From Limivivens faecihominis (GTDB lineage Bacteria > Bacillota > Clostridia > Lachnospirales > Lachnospiraceae), in assembly GCF_020686945.1 (NCBI RefSeq), contig NZ_JAJEPR010000007.1, forward strand, positions 1 through 64,000: a stretch of DNA of 64,000 nt. The letters are read 5' to 3'. Below are positions 25,167-33,363 of the stretch, in pieces; the first letter of the stretch is position 1; each line of letters starts with the position of its first letter. The notes beneath the pieces were generated by a model that ran no database searches, was not told the origin of the DNA, and worked only from the letters and a program-made list of their open reading frames with translations. Position numbers and translations under genes: made by a program.

Positions 25167-26323
25167 GCGTTCTCCTCTTGTTTCCGTTTCGGAGGTCTCG
25201 GCCCCAGAAACTGATAGAAATAGGTTTTCATCATACCATTATAAATCTTGCGGTTCTTGTCCGCTTTTCTTCCGATGTATTTCTCCGCGTCCTCATAGGC
25301 CGTGATCACATACTCGGACCAGGAATCGAGGCGGCGGAAGGCGTCGCCCATCTCCTTATAGAGAGCAGGAAGGTTCTTTTTCTCCTCCAGACGCTCGCCG
25401 TAGGGCGGATTTGTGATGACAAAGCCGTACTTTTTCGGATGGGAAAGCTCGGACACCGGGCGCTGTTGGAAATGGATCAGATGATCCACACCGGCCATTT
25501 TAGCGTTGGCCCGGGCCGCCTTGATGATCTCGCCGTCGATGTCGTAACCCTGAATATCGGTCTCCACTGACAAATCCACAAGATCGGCTGCTTCCTCTTT
25601 CGCATCCTGGAAATGACGGATCGGAATAAGATTTTCCCATTTTTCCGCCAGGAAATGACGTTTCATGCCCGGAGCCATGTTTGCTGCCAACATAGCCGCC
25701 TCGATGGGAAAAGTGCCGCTTCCGCAGAAGGGATCCACCAGAATCCGGTCTTTTTTCCAGGGGGTGAAAAGAATCAGCGCGGAGGCCAGCGTCTCCGTGA
25801 TCGGAGCCGGAGCCGTCATCTGGCGGTAGCCTCTCTTATGAAGAGAAACGCCGCTCGTGTCCAGACCGATAAGAACCTCGTCCTTCAAAATCGAAACGCG
25901 GATCGGATATTCCGCCCCGGTCTCCTCGAAACGCTCCCGGTGATAAACGGTCTTCAGGCGCTCCACCATCGCTTTTTTCATGATGGACTGGATATCGGAA
26001 GGGCTGAAAAGCTTACTCTTGATGGAGTTGGCCTTTGCCACCCAGAATTTTCCGTCCTCGGGAATAAAATCCTCCCAGGGCAGGGCCTTGGTTCCCTCGA
26101 AAAGTTCGTCGAAGGTTTCCGCGTGGATTTTTCCCACTTTGATCAGGATACGCTCCGTGGTACGGAGAAAGACGTTGGCGTAGGCCACCGCCTCCAGATC
26201 TCCCAGAAAGGTCACTCTGCCATCCTCCACCTGGCTGATCTCATAGCCCAGATCCAGGATTTCCCGTTTCAGCACGGCCTCCATTCCAAAATGACAGGGT
26301 GCTACCAGTTCAATCATTTTCAT
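25163..26323 (-). CDS. THUMP-domain RNA methyltransferase, RlmL-like
   Basis: The 386-residue protein has an N-terminal ferredoxin-like/THUMP region (to about 165) that binds RNA and a Rossmann methyltransferase domain with DPFCGSGTFPIEAA for SAM and the TNPPYGERL catalytic loop typical of N2-guanine methylation. It matches the N-terminal half of RlmL, which makes m2G in 23S rRNA, and the Bacillus homologue YpsC. It overlaps its neighbours by 4 bp on each side. Confidence 0.88.
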   Translation of the reverse strand: MKMIELVAPCHFGMEAVLKREILDLGYEISQVEDGRVTFLGDLEAVAYANVFLRTTERILIKVGKIHAETFDELFEGTKALPWEDFIPEDGKFWVAKANSIKSKLFSPSDIQSIMKKAMVERLKTVYHRERFEETGAEYPIRVSILKDEVLIGLDTSGVSLHKRGYRQMTAPAPITETLASALILFTPWKKDRILVDPFCGSGTFPIEAAMLAANMAPGMKRHFLAEKWENLIPIRHFQDAKEEAADLVDLSVETDIQGYDIDGEIIKAARANAKMAGVDHLIHFQQRPVSELSHPKKYGFVITNPPYGERLEEKKNLPALYKEMGDAFRRLDSWSEYVITAYEDAEKYIGRKADKNRKIYNGMMKTYFYQFLGPRPPKRKQEENA

Positions 26324-26886
26324 GCTTTTTCTGTTCCTTTCTCATTCAGATCCAGAGTCTTCACGATCTCGCCCTCAAAGCCCTTGATAGTAAAAATGCC
26401 GTCCTCCAGAATCGCATAGGTCGGGATGTTGCCCTCCTTGGGGATGGAAACGGAGCCCGGATTTAAGAGGGTGTAGCCTTCCCGGCGCTCGGCTTTCAGC
26501 ACATGGGTATGGCCGTGGATCAGCACATCACCCTCACTCAGCGGCGGCAGATTGTTTTCATTATAGATATGGCCGTGGGTGGCGTAAATCGCTTTTCCGT
26601 CAGCCAGGATCACGCAGTAGTCTGCCATCACCGGAAAATTCAGAACCATCTGATCGACTTCCGCCTCACAGTTTCCCCGTACGGCATAGATCTTGTCTTT
26701 CATGGGATTTAAAAGAGCAATGACCTCCTTGGGCGCATATTCCTTTGGCAGGTCATTGCGCGGTCCGTGGTATAAAATATCTCCAAGCAGAACCAGACGC
26801 TCTGCCTTCTCTTCCTGAAACGCCTCCAGCATTTTTCTGCAGTAATAAGCGGAGCCGTGGATATCGGATGCAAACATAAGCTTCAT
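26320..26886 (-). CDS. yfcE: YfcE family phosphodiesterase
   Basis: The 188-residue metallophosphoesterase carries the motifs SDIHGS, LLGDILYHGPRN, RGNCEAEVD, ATHGH and HGHTH. The GPRNDLP stretch is specific to YfcE proteins. It is first in the operon yfcE, rlmL-like, protease, rdgB, second phosphoesterase. A short intergenic space (26887-26962) separates it from the rhodanese gene. Confidence 0.9.
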   Translation of the reverse strand: MKLMFASDIHGSAYYCRKMLEAFQEEKAERLVLLGDILYHGPRNDLPKEYAPKEVIALLNPMKDKIYAVRGNCEAEVDQMVLNFPVMADYCVILADGKAIYATHGHIYNENNLPPLSEGDVLIHGHTHVLKAERREGYTLLNPGSVSIPKEGNIPTYAILEDGIFTIKGFEGEIVKTLDLNEKGTEKA

Positions 26887-26962
26887 AATAAGCCTATCCT
26901 CCTGTTCTTTACTTCTCTTGTTTCTTGTTTCTCTTCTATCTTAGTTAGGAAATGCGACTCTG

Positions 26963-27271
26963 TCAACGGAAAGATTCTGTCTCCCGGCCCTGATAGGCCA
27001 GAAAACCGCCCACCACCGTTTTGGTCCGATAGCCTTTTTCCGCATATTCCCTGGCCGCCGCCATACTCATGGAGCCCCGGTCGCAGTAAAAGAGAAGAAG
27101 ACGGTCCCTTGGAAAAAGACAGCAGCCAGAAAGCTTCTCATAGGGAATGTTTACTGCTCCTTTCAGATGGCGTTCCCGGTACTCCTTCGGCGGCCGAAGA
27201 TCTATGATAAAGGTATCCCCGCGATGGAGATACCGGTCCAGTTCCTTTGGCGTGATCATCTCAAAATTCAT
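26963..27271 (-). CDS. Rhodanese-like domain protein
   Basis: A single rhodanese domain of about 102 residues starts at MNFEMITPKEL, preceded by GGGGGTG. The active loop LLFYCDRGSMS keeps the Cys, and FIIDLRPPKEYRERHLKGA is the usual first half. It may transfer sulfur or act as a redox carrier. A longer reading with 30 more residues would run back into the preceding gene and lacks a better ribosome site. Confidence 0.82.
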   Translation of the reverse strand: MNFEMITPKELDRYLHRGDTFIIDLRPPKEYRERHLKGAVNIPYEKLSGCCLFPRDRLLLFYCDRGSMSMAAAREYAEKGYRTKTVVGGFLAYQGRETESFR

Positions 27272-27351
27272 TCCTTCACCCCCATAATAAGGATATGCCC
27301 GGGACAAAATGGGCGTGAAAAAAGCAGCCTTTTTCAAAGCTGCTCTTTTCG

Positions 27352-29124
27352 TTAAATCCATACGTCAATGAGATAGAAGGCAAATCTCGACATGCCCTTC
27401 TGTTCTCTGCCAAGCTGACGGCAGATGGCCCGGTAAAGGTTCTGGACCTCTCTCCGCTCCTCTTCTGTGGCCGTCTCCGGTCCGTAGGTCGTGCGGAGAA
27501 CAATCTCCAGTACACGGTGAAGTTCCGGCTCCTGAATCCAGACAAACCGTTCCAGAATCTCATCCTCCAGATTTTCCGTCAGAAGACTGTAGGAAGCCGG
27601 AAGGCCTCCCACGGTCAACACCTCGAAGATAGCTGCAAAGACCTCCTGCACAGAAGCTTTTTTCCGTTTCTCAAGAATCATGAAACGGCGGATAAAAAGA
27701 CCAATACAAATCAAAACCATTGCCAGCAGAAGAACCACAGGCAGGAAAACCCAGGAAGGACCGATGTTTTCCGGAAGACCGCCAGAGGCCTCAAGTTCTC
27801 CAAGGGTCCCTGCTGCCCCGCCGTTTTCCGTCTGATTTTCATTTCCGGAGGACGCTGCATTTTCACTGCCGCCCTCTATTTCAGCTGCTAGTTCGGTTCC
27901 GGCCTCCGGGCTGTCCCCTTCGGTCTGTGTTTCCATCTCTGTCGCGTTTTCTGTCTCAGGTTCCTCTCCCATGGCCTCCTGCACATCCGCTGTGAAGCCT
28001 CCGGATGGCGTAGTCTCCACCCGTACCCAGCGGCCATCAATGTAGGCCTCCGCCCAGGCATGGGCATGGTCATCGGGAACATCTGCCTGCCAGACTCCCT
28101 CATCGTTGAGATAAAAGAGGGAAGGTGGAATCAGAAAGCCCGTCACATAGCGGGCCGGAATCCCGTACATCCGAAGCATCATCACGGCCGTAGCTGCATA
28201 ATGAATACAGTAGCCTTCCTTTTTCTCAAAAAAGAAATACTCGATGAAATCCTTCCCATCCGGCGGGGAATCCACCTGAAGGTTGTATACCGTGTTGTCT
28301 CTCAGGGTATTTACGATAAAATCAACGATATCCTGCGGCGTCTCCTGGGGATTGGCATCACAGAAAGCTTTCAGCTCTGCCAGTTTTCGCTTCGGATACT
28401 GGATGTTGTAACGGTTTTTCTGGTCATCCAGATCGCCCTCGTCGTTGAAGCTGTAACCTGTATACAGATTTCCCATATAGCGGGACCAGTAGACCGGGTT
28501 CTCGGGCTTCTGATCGCTCTCCACCGTGACCACCGTCCGTCCGCTGAAATCCGGTCCGTCGCCCTGCACCTCCAGGCTTCCACCTTCGTACTCGCCGGTT
28601 CCGTCCTGAAATTTCAGTTCTTCCGGCAGAAACTGGTTCAACACATGGAGAAGTGAGGTCTGCTGGATTCGTGTCCGCAGGGGAAGCACATCGCCGAAAG
28701 CCTTCTGAAGGAGGGGTACTCCGATCTGGGCGCTCGCCACCAGAAGAACGCCGCTTAAGATCAGGACAGACAAAGCACTGCTCCCGGCCATTTTGAAATG
28801 CTTTCCTCTTTTCCCGGTCCCGGCTGCCAGCGTGACAGTCACATAGAGGATCGCTGCCGTCATGGTCCAGACCGACGGACTCTCGCCACCTGCCAGAATC
28901 AGGCCGAGATAACTGGCGATGAGGCAGTAGGACAGGAAGCGAAGTCCCCAGAAAAAGAAGCCGCCCACCAGAATGAGCCCGAGAAAAATCACAATTCCGG
29001 CCACCCAGAATTTATCCGTCCCATTCTGCACCAGAGCAGCCCACCAGTCCGAAAGCTCCAGACCGAAAAACCAGGACAGTCCCTGTCCGACGATATTCAG
29101 AAAAACTTGAAAATCCTGTATCAT
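27352..29124 (-). CDS. Transmembrane transglutaminase-like protein
   Basis: The 590-residue protein has about five N-terminal transmembrane helices (residues 15-160), an external transglutaminase-core domain with the triad context EGYCIHYAATAVMMLR (Cys), DDHAHAWAEAYI (His) and VETTPSGG (Asp/Thr), a Glu/Thr-rich low-complexity stretch, another helix near 480 and a cytoplasmic C-terminal region. Proteins of this type sit with DUF58 and MoxR genes, as here, and are thought to act at the envelope as proteases or cross-linkers. It overlaps the DUF58 gene by 4 bp. Confidence 0.88.
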   Translation of the reverse strand: MIQDFQVFLNIVGQGLSWFFGLELSDWWAALVQNGTDKFWVAGIVIFLGLILVGGFFFWGLRFLSYCLIASYLGLILAGGESPSVWTMTAAILYVTVTLAAGTGKRGKHFKMAGSSALSVLILSGVLLVASAQIGVPLLQKAFGDVLPLRTRIQQTSLLHVLNQFLPEELKFQDGTGEYEGGSLEVQGDGPDFSGRTVVTVESDQKPENPVYWSRYMGNLYTGYSFNDEGDLDDQKNRYNIQYPKRKLAELKAFCDANPQETPQDIVDFIVNTLRDNTVYNLQVDSPPDGKDFIEYFFFEKKEGYCIHYAATAVMMLRMYGIPARYVTGFLIPPSLFYLNDEGVWQADVPDDHAHAWAEAYIDGRWVRVETTPSGGFTADVQEAMGEEPETENATEMETQTEGDSPEAGTELAAEIEGGSENAASSGNENQTENGGAAGTLGELEASGGLPENIGPSWVFLPVVLLLAMVLICIGLFIRRFMILEKRKKASVQEVFAAIFEVLTVGGLPASYSLLTENLEDEILERFVWIQEPELHRVLEIVLRTTYGPETATEEERREVQNLYRAICRQLGREQKGMSRFAFYLIDVWI

Positions 29125-30209
29125 ACAATCACCTGCTGCTCCTGGCCTTCCGTTCCAAATTCTGCGATCACCCTTCCGTTGTTCTGAAGCTTTCCTTCCG
29201 TATCAAAAATCAGGGTGGCCGCAAAAACTTCGCCCGGATATTCCTTGTCGTAGCCGTTTTCAATATCATATTGCCAGCCGTAGGGGACGGCAGCCAAAAG
29301 CTGGTCCACCATGGCATAGGTCCCTTCCTCGTCGTCGATCCTGCAGCGGCGAAGTTCTCCCGCCGCATCGTCATACCAGGCCGCCACATGGCTCACGCCT
29401 TTTCCCGCCAGACTGTAAGAAAGGGAGGAAAAATTTCCCAGAAGGGCATCCATCTCCTCCTCCCGGAAGTTTTTCGTGCTGGCTGTGTAAAGATCCAGCA
29501 GCAAAAGCACCTGCACGCCCTGGGGGAAGGAAAATTCCTTCACCATCCAGTGCTCCGTACGGGCGCTGAGCTTCCAGTGGATCGCTTTCATGGAATCGCC
29601 GGGTCGGTATTCCCGGATCGCGTAAATCTCGGAAACATCCTCGCCCTTCCGGTCCGTGGCGTACTCGTCGCTGTCCGGCATATGCTGTCTGGTCCGCGGA
29701 TCCACCTCCACAGGTATCTCCCGGATCGTGGGCAGGACGTTCACAAACACATTGTCATCCCGGACCTGGACTTTTTTTGAAAAAAGCCGGATAGCATCGT
29801 AGACTCTGGCCTCCGTCACATAGAAATAATAGCGGCCGGCATATTTCATCGTAAATTTCTCTTTCTGCCGTTCTTTTTTCTTCGGACCAATGCCAAGCGT
29901 CAGTCGTTTTTTCTCCGGTTTTCCCACATAATCGCTGTCGTGGAGCAGAGTCAGGCGGATCTTCGGCATAGGAAGAAAGCCGGTATTTTCCACCCAGATT
30001 TCTACTGGAAACTCCTGGCCTTTTTCCACCACGGGAATCTGCACGTTCAGATGAATCTTAAGATGCGCCCGGAGATACCAGGAACTCCCGTACAGAGCCG
30101 CCGCCAGAAGAAGCAGAAAGCCCAAGAGATAAAAAGGAGCCGCCCCGTCATACATGATACAAAGGTAAAAACTCACCGTCGTCAGGATCAGATATGCGAT
30201 CTTCCTCAT
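29121..30209 (-). CDS. DUF58 domain protein
   Basis: The 362-residue protein has two N-terminal transmembrane helices (about 5-45) followed by a beta region and the DUF58 signature YRPGDSMKAIHWKLSAR near residue 205, then a von Willebrand A-like fold starting LLLLDLYTAS. DUF58 proteins are partners of MoxR AAA ATPases and transglutaminase-like proteins. It lies between these two here, with a 3-bp gap to moxR. Confidence 0.88.
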   Translation of the reverse strand: MRKIAYLILTTVSFYLCIMYDGAAPFYLLGFLLLLAAALYGSSWYLRAHLKIHLNVQIPVVEKGQEFPVEIWVENTGFLPMPKIRLTLLHDSDYVGKPEKKRLTLGIGPKKKERQKEKFTMKYAGRYYFYVTEARVYDAIRLFSKKVQVRDDNVFVNVLPTIREIPVEVDPRTRQHMPDSDEYATDRKGEDVSEIYAIREYRPGDSMKAIHWKLSARTEHWMVKEFSFPQGVQVLLLLDLYTASTKNFREEEMDALLGNFSSLSYSLAGKGVSHVAAWYDDAAGELRRCRIDDEEGTYAMVDQLLAAVPYGWQYDIENGYDKEYPGEVFAATLIFDTEGKLQNNGRVIAEFGTEGQEQQVIV

Positions 30210-30212
30210 AGG

Positions 30213-31160
30213 CTACCCCTGTCTTTTCTCCGGAAGAGGCTGCGGCACGCTCTCAAGAATCGTGGAAATGATGCCCTCCGCCGTCACATGGTTGACTCTG
30301 GCCTTGGCTGAGAGCTGCAGACGATGAACGGCTACCTCCTTAAACACATCGGAAACATCCGTGGGAACCACATAGTTTCTTCCTTTTATATAAGCGGAAG
30401 CCTTCGCCATACGGGTGAGGGCGATGGTTCCTCTGGGGCTGATGCCAAGGTCCAACATCGGATGCTCTCTCGTCGCTGCCACCAGATGGGCCACATACTG
30501 GAAAATCACATCATGGACAAAGACCTGCTCCACTTCCTTCTGAAGCTCCAGAAGTTCCTCCGCATTGACCACCGGTTTGAGGCCGTCCAGCGGACTCTGG
30601 CCGTTGTTGTGCTTGATGATCTCGATCTCTGTCTCCACATCCGGGTAACCAAGAGAGGTACAGATCATAAAGCGGTCCAGCTGGGAATCGGGAAGCATCT
30701 GGGTTCCGGCGGAACCGATAGGGTTCTGGGTCGCGATCACGATAAAGGGCTTCGGAACCTCTCTCGTCACGCCGTCCACAGTCACGTTACCCTCCTCCAT
30801 TACCTCCAGAAGAGCCGACTGGGTCTTCGGTGAGGTACGGTTGATCTCATCTGCCAGGAACAAGTTGCACATGATGGGACCGGGCTGGTATACAAATTCG
30901 TTTTTATCTTTCTGAAAAATGGAAAAACCAGTGATATCCGAGGGCATAACGTCCGGAGTGAACTGCATACGGTTTTCCTTCAGGCTCAGTACCCTGGAAA
31001 AAGCCAGAGCCATGGTCGTTTTTCCCACGCCGGGAATATCTTCCATCAGCACATGTCCACCGGCCAGAACGGCCATGAGGATTTTTTCCACAATGTCATT
31101 TTTTCCGATCACCGCTTTGGTGATCTCTGCCATGATGGCTGCCGATTTGTTTTCGATCAT
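30213..31160 (-). CDS. MoxR-family AAA ATPase
   Basis: The 315-residue protein starts at MIENKSAA, 6 bp after GGGGG; a longer frame upstream runs through palindromic DNA and is rejected. Walker A is EDIPGVGKTT, Walker B LFLADEINR, followed by ATQNPIGSAGT sensor 1 and a full C-terminal lid. MoxR ATPases remodel proteins, usually through a VWA/DUF58 partner, which is the next gene. It heads the three-gene envelope operon. Confidence 0.92.
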   Translation of the reverse strand: MIENKSAAIMAEITKAVIGKNDIVEKILMAVLAGGHVLMEDIPGVGKTTMALAFSRVLSLKENRMQFTPDVMPSDITGFSIFQKDKNEFVYQPGPIMCNLFLADEINRTSPKTQSALLEVMEEGNVTVDGVTREVPKPFIVIATQNPIGSAGTQMLPDSQLDRFMICTSLGYPDVETEIEIIKHNNGQSPLDGLKPVVNAEELLELQKEVEQVFVHDVIFQYVAHLVAATREHPMLDLGISPRGTIALTRMAKASAYIKGRNYVVPTDVSDVFKEVAVHRLQLSAKARVNHVTAEGIISTILESVPQPLPEKRQG

Positions 31161-31328
31161 ATTTTTCCCCCTTACAAGGATCAGTCGTAACTGTTCAGTA
31201 TTTTCACAGTTACGAGCAAAAATCCAACAAAAATCGCCTTCGGCGATGGGATTTTTGCGTGCACCTCTCGGGATTTTGGCATATTCATGCCAAAACACCT
31301 CGCGGAACAGTGGCTCCTGAACATTTAA
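31161..31328. other. Intergenic palindromes between rpiB and moxR
   Basis: There are three inverted repeats: GTAACTGT...ACAGTTAC (31187-31213), ATCGCC-TTCG-GGCGAT-type hairpin near 31232-31250, and TTTTGGCAT...ATGCCAAAA (31273-31294). None has a clean T-run. They may end the rpiB transcript or stabilise mRNA. No gene is seen. Confidence 0.4.
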
Positions 31329-31760
31329 TCAATCTTCCTCAATCTGGCGGATTCGGGCGATGTGACGCTCCGCGCCGGAAAATTCCGTATTCAGGAAGGT
31401 ATCTACGATCTTCAGGGCCAGGCCGGTGCCTACGACTCTTCCACCCATAGCCAGGATGTTCGCGTCGTTGTGGAGACGGGTAGCCTCAGCGCTGAAGCAG
31501 TCGGAACAGAGAGCTGCGCGGACGCCTTTGATCTTGTTGGCTGCCATGGAGATACCGATACCGGTTCCGCAGATCAGGATGCCTTTTTCACACTCGCCGT
31601 CAGCTACTGCATGGCCAACCAGCTTGCCGTAAACGGGATAGTCCACGGCTTCCTCACTGTAGCAGCCGAAATCTTTATACTCGATGCCTTTTTCTTCCAA
31701 ATGTTTGATGATCTCCTGTTTCAGTTCATATCCTGCGTGATCGCATCCGATTGCTAACAT
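31329..31760 (-). CDS. rpiB: Ribose-5-phosphate isomerase B
   Basis: The 143-residue pentose phosphate enzyme interconverts ribose 5-phosphate and ribulose 5-phosphate. Motifs are GCDHAGYELK at the start, the DYPVYG segment, catalytic ICGTGIGISM and HNDANILAMGGR. It follows the phosphatase-like gene with a few bases of overlap, the same neighbourhood as in Bacillus (ywlC-ywlE-ywlF). Confidence 0.95.
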   Translation of the reverse strand: MLAIGCDHAGYELKQEIIKHLEEKGIEYKDFGCYSEEAVDYPVYGKLVGHAVADGECEKGILICGTGIGISMAANKIKGVRAALCSDCFSAEATRLHNDANILAMGGRVVGTGLALKIVDTFLNTEFSGAERHIARIRQIEED

Positions 31761-32215
31761 AACAATTCCTCCTCATTTAACAGCACGACCAGTTTTGAGA
31801 TCAGGCTCTCCATCAGATCGTAGCAGGCCCCGTAATCCTCCAGGGAACCGCCGTAGGGGTCTTTGATCTCCTCCGTACTGCTCACATAGTTTGAAAGCAG
31901 AAATACATTCTGCGCGTTTTCATAGTTTTCAAAAACCTTCCTCTGATTCTCCTCATCCACTGCGAGGATCAGAGTTCTCTCATCAAAATCTGATTCCCGA
32001 AGCGCCTCCGCCGTGTGATCCTTCAGGCTCTGGTTATGCTTTTCCATAACCGCCTCCACCTTGGGATTTACAGGCTCCGGAAAAAGCACCACCAGCCCTC
32101 TCGAGTCCACCTCGAGATCGCTCAAAAGGTATTTACTCCGCATAATTCCTTTTGCCATGGGCGCGCGGCAGGTATCGCTGTTGCTCACAAAAATCAATCT
32201 GTCAAACCTTTTCAT
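31754..32215 (-). CDS. YwlE-like low-molecular-weight phosphatase with Cys-to-Ser active site
   Basis: From the ATG behind GGGGAG the protein has 153 residues. Family members have a C-x5-R P-loop (Bacillus YwlE, an arginine phosphatase: FVCTGNTCRSP); here the aligned segment is FVSNSDTCRAP, so the nucleophilic Cys is Ser11 while the loop Arg and the later acid motif DPYGG are kept. The codon is AGC, read directly. The gene sits between ywlC and rpiB as in Bacillus. A Ser nucleophile should abolish normal phosphatase chemistry, so it may be a phospho-binding pseudoenzyme or use other chemistry. Confidence 0.82.
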   Translation of the reverse strand: MKRFDRLIFVSNSDTCRAPMAKGIMRSKYLLSDLEVDSRGLVVLFPEPVNPKVEAVMEKHNQSLKDHTAEALRESDFDERTLILAVDEENQRKVFENYENAQNVFLLSNYVSSTEEIKDPYGGSLEDYGACYDLMESLISKLVVLLNEEELLC

Positions 32216-33272
32216 CCTTTTTCTCCCCAAGACTGATGACCTGGTGGCCCGCCGCCTTCATCAGGCGGTTCATGATGGCCTGGCCCATTCTCGGTGTGTC
32301 GAAAGCTTCCGAATAGATCCGGTCTACCTTCAGCTCGTCGAAATCCCGGAGAATCCCGAAGAGATGGCGGGCAATACTGAGCTCGTCCTTCCGGCTTCCG
32401 ATGGATTTTACAATGCCGCCCTCGTAGAGACCTTTCGTCTCCTCCGTGGCGATGACACCGACTTTTTCTCCAGCCTTGTTTCCCTGCTCCACCAGACGGT
32501 TAATGGCAGCGATGACTTCGTCTTCTCTGCCTTCGACGATCTTGAGATCTGCCTTGGGAGCGTAATGCTTGTATTTCATGCCCGGCGCTTTGGGATGGGC
32601 CTTGCTGCTGTCAAGAAGCAGCGCCCGGTCAATCTCCACCGGCCCGATGACCTCCTTCAGCATCGCCTGGCTGATGTAGCCCGGTCGAAGAATCATCGGC
32701 TGATCCGTACTCACATCCACAATCGTGGACTCGAGACCGATGTCCACCTCGCCGCCGTCCAGAATCATGTCGATCTTTCCGCAGAGGTCTTCCTCCACAT
32801 GGGAAGCCTTTGTGGGGCTTGGTCTTCCGGAAGTGTTGGCGCTGGGAGCTGCAATATAGCCCCCGCCTGCATCGATGACCGCCCGCGCGATCGGATGGGA
32901 GGGCATACGCACCGCCACAGTATCCAGCCCGCCGGTGGTTCCGTAGGGCACCAAGTCACTTTTCTTAAAAATCAGCGTCATGGGACCCGGCCAGAATTTT
33001 TCCATCAGGAGCTCCGCCTGGGGTGACACCTCCGAGACAATGGCATCCAGCATTTTTCGCTCTGTGATATGTACGATCAACGGGTTATCGGAAGGCCGTC
33101 CCTTGGCTGCGTAGATCTTCGCCGCCGCATCCTCGTTCAGCGCATCTGCCCCCAGGCCGTAAACGGTCTCCGTGGGGAATGCCACCAGGCCTCCTCTTTT
33201 CAAAATCTGACCAGCCTGGCGAATGGAAGCTTCATCCGCTTTCGCACAGATTGTGTATATGATATTTTCCAT
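32202..33272 (-). CDS. ywlC: L-threonylcarbamoyladenylate synthase (Sua5/YwlC)
   Basis: The 356-residue enzyme makes threonylcarbamoyl-AMP, the precursor of the universal t6A37 tRNA modification. The YrdC domain shows GGLVAFPTETVYGLG, KGRPSDNPLIVH, WPGPMTLI and the APSANTSGRPSPT loop. The extra C-terminal Sua5 domain is present. It overlaps the phosphatase-like gene by 14 bp and is followed by rpiB. Confidence 0.95.
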   Translation of the reverse strand: MENIIYTICAKADEASIRQAGQILKRGGLVAFPTETVYGLGADALNEDAAAKIYAAKGRPSDNPLIVHITERKMLDAIVSEVSPQAELLMEKFWPGPMTLIFKKSDLVPYGTTGGLDTVAVRMPSHPIARAVIDAGGGYIAAPSANTSGRPSPTKASHVEEDLCGKIDMILDGGEVDIGLESTIVDVSTDQPMILRPGYISQAMLKEVIGPVEIDRALLLDSSKAHPKAPGMKYKHYAPKADLKIVEGREDEVIAAINRLVEQGNKAGEKVGVIATEETKGLYEGGIVKSIGSRKDELSIARHLFGILRDFDELKVDRIYSEAFDTPRMGQAIMNRLMKAAGHQVISLGEKKDEKV

Positions 33273-33320
33273 ATTTTTTCACCTCAAATCAAACAGGTCA
33301 TACCCTGTTTAGTATAACAA

Positions 33321-33352
33321 AAAAAGCGCTGTTTGTACAACGCTTTTTTCTT
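33321..33352 (-). terminator. Terminator of the SleB-like gene
   Basis: AAAAAAGCG and CGCTTTTTT flank a short loop on the minus strand and the second arm continues into a T-run, 12-40 bp after the stop codon of the wall hydrolase gene. Confidence 0.85.
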
Positions 33353-33363
33353 TGGTGAATATC

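Noticed and set aside
31161..31298. N-terminal extension of MoxR
   Set aside because: The extension reads through palindromic intergenic DNA; a strong ribosome site precedes the internal ATG at 31160.
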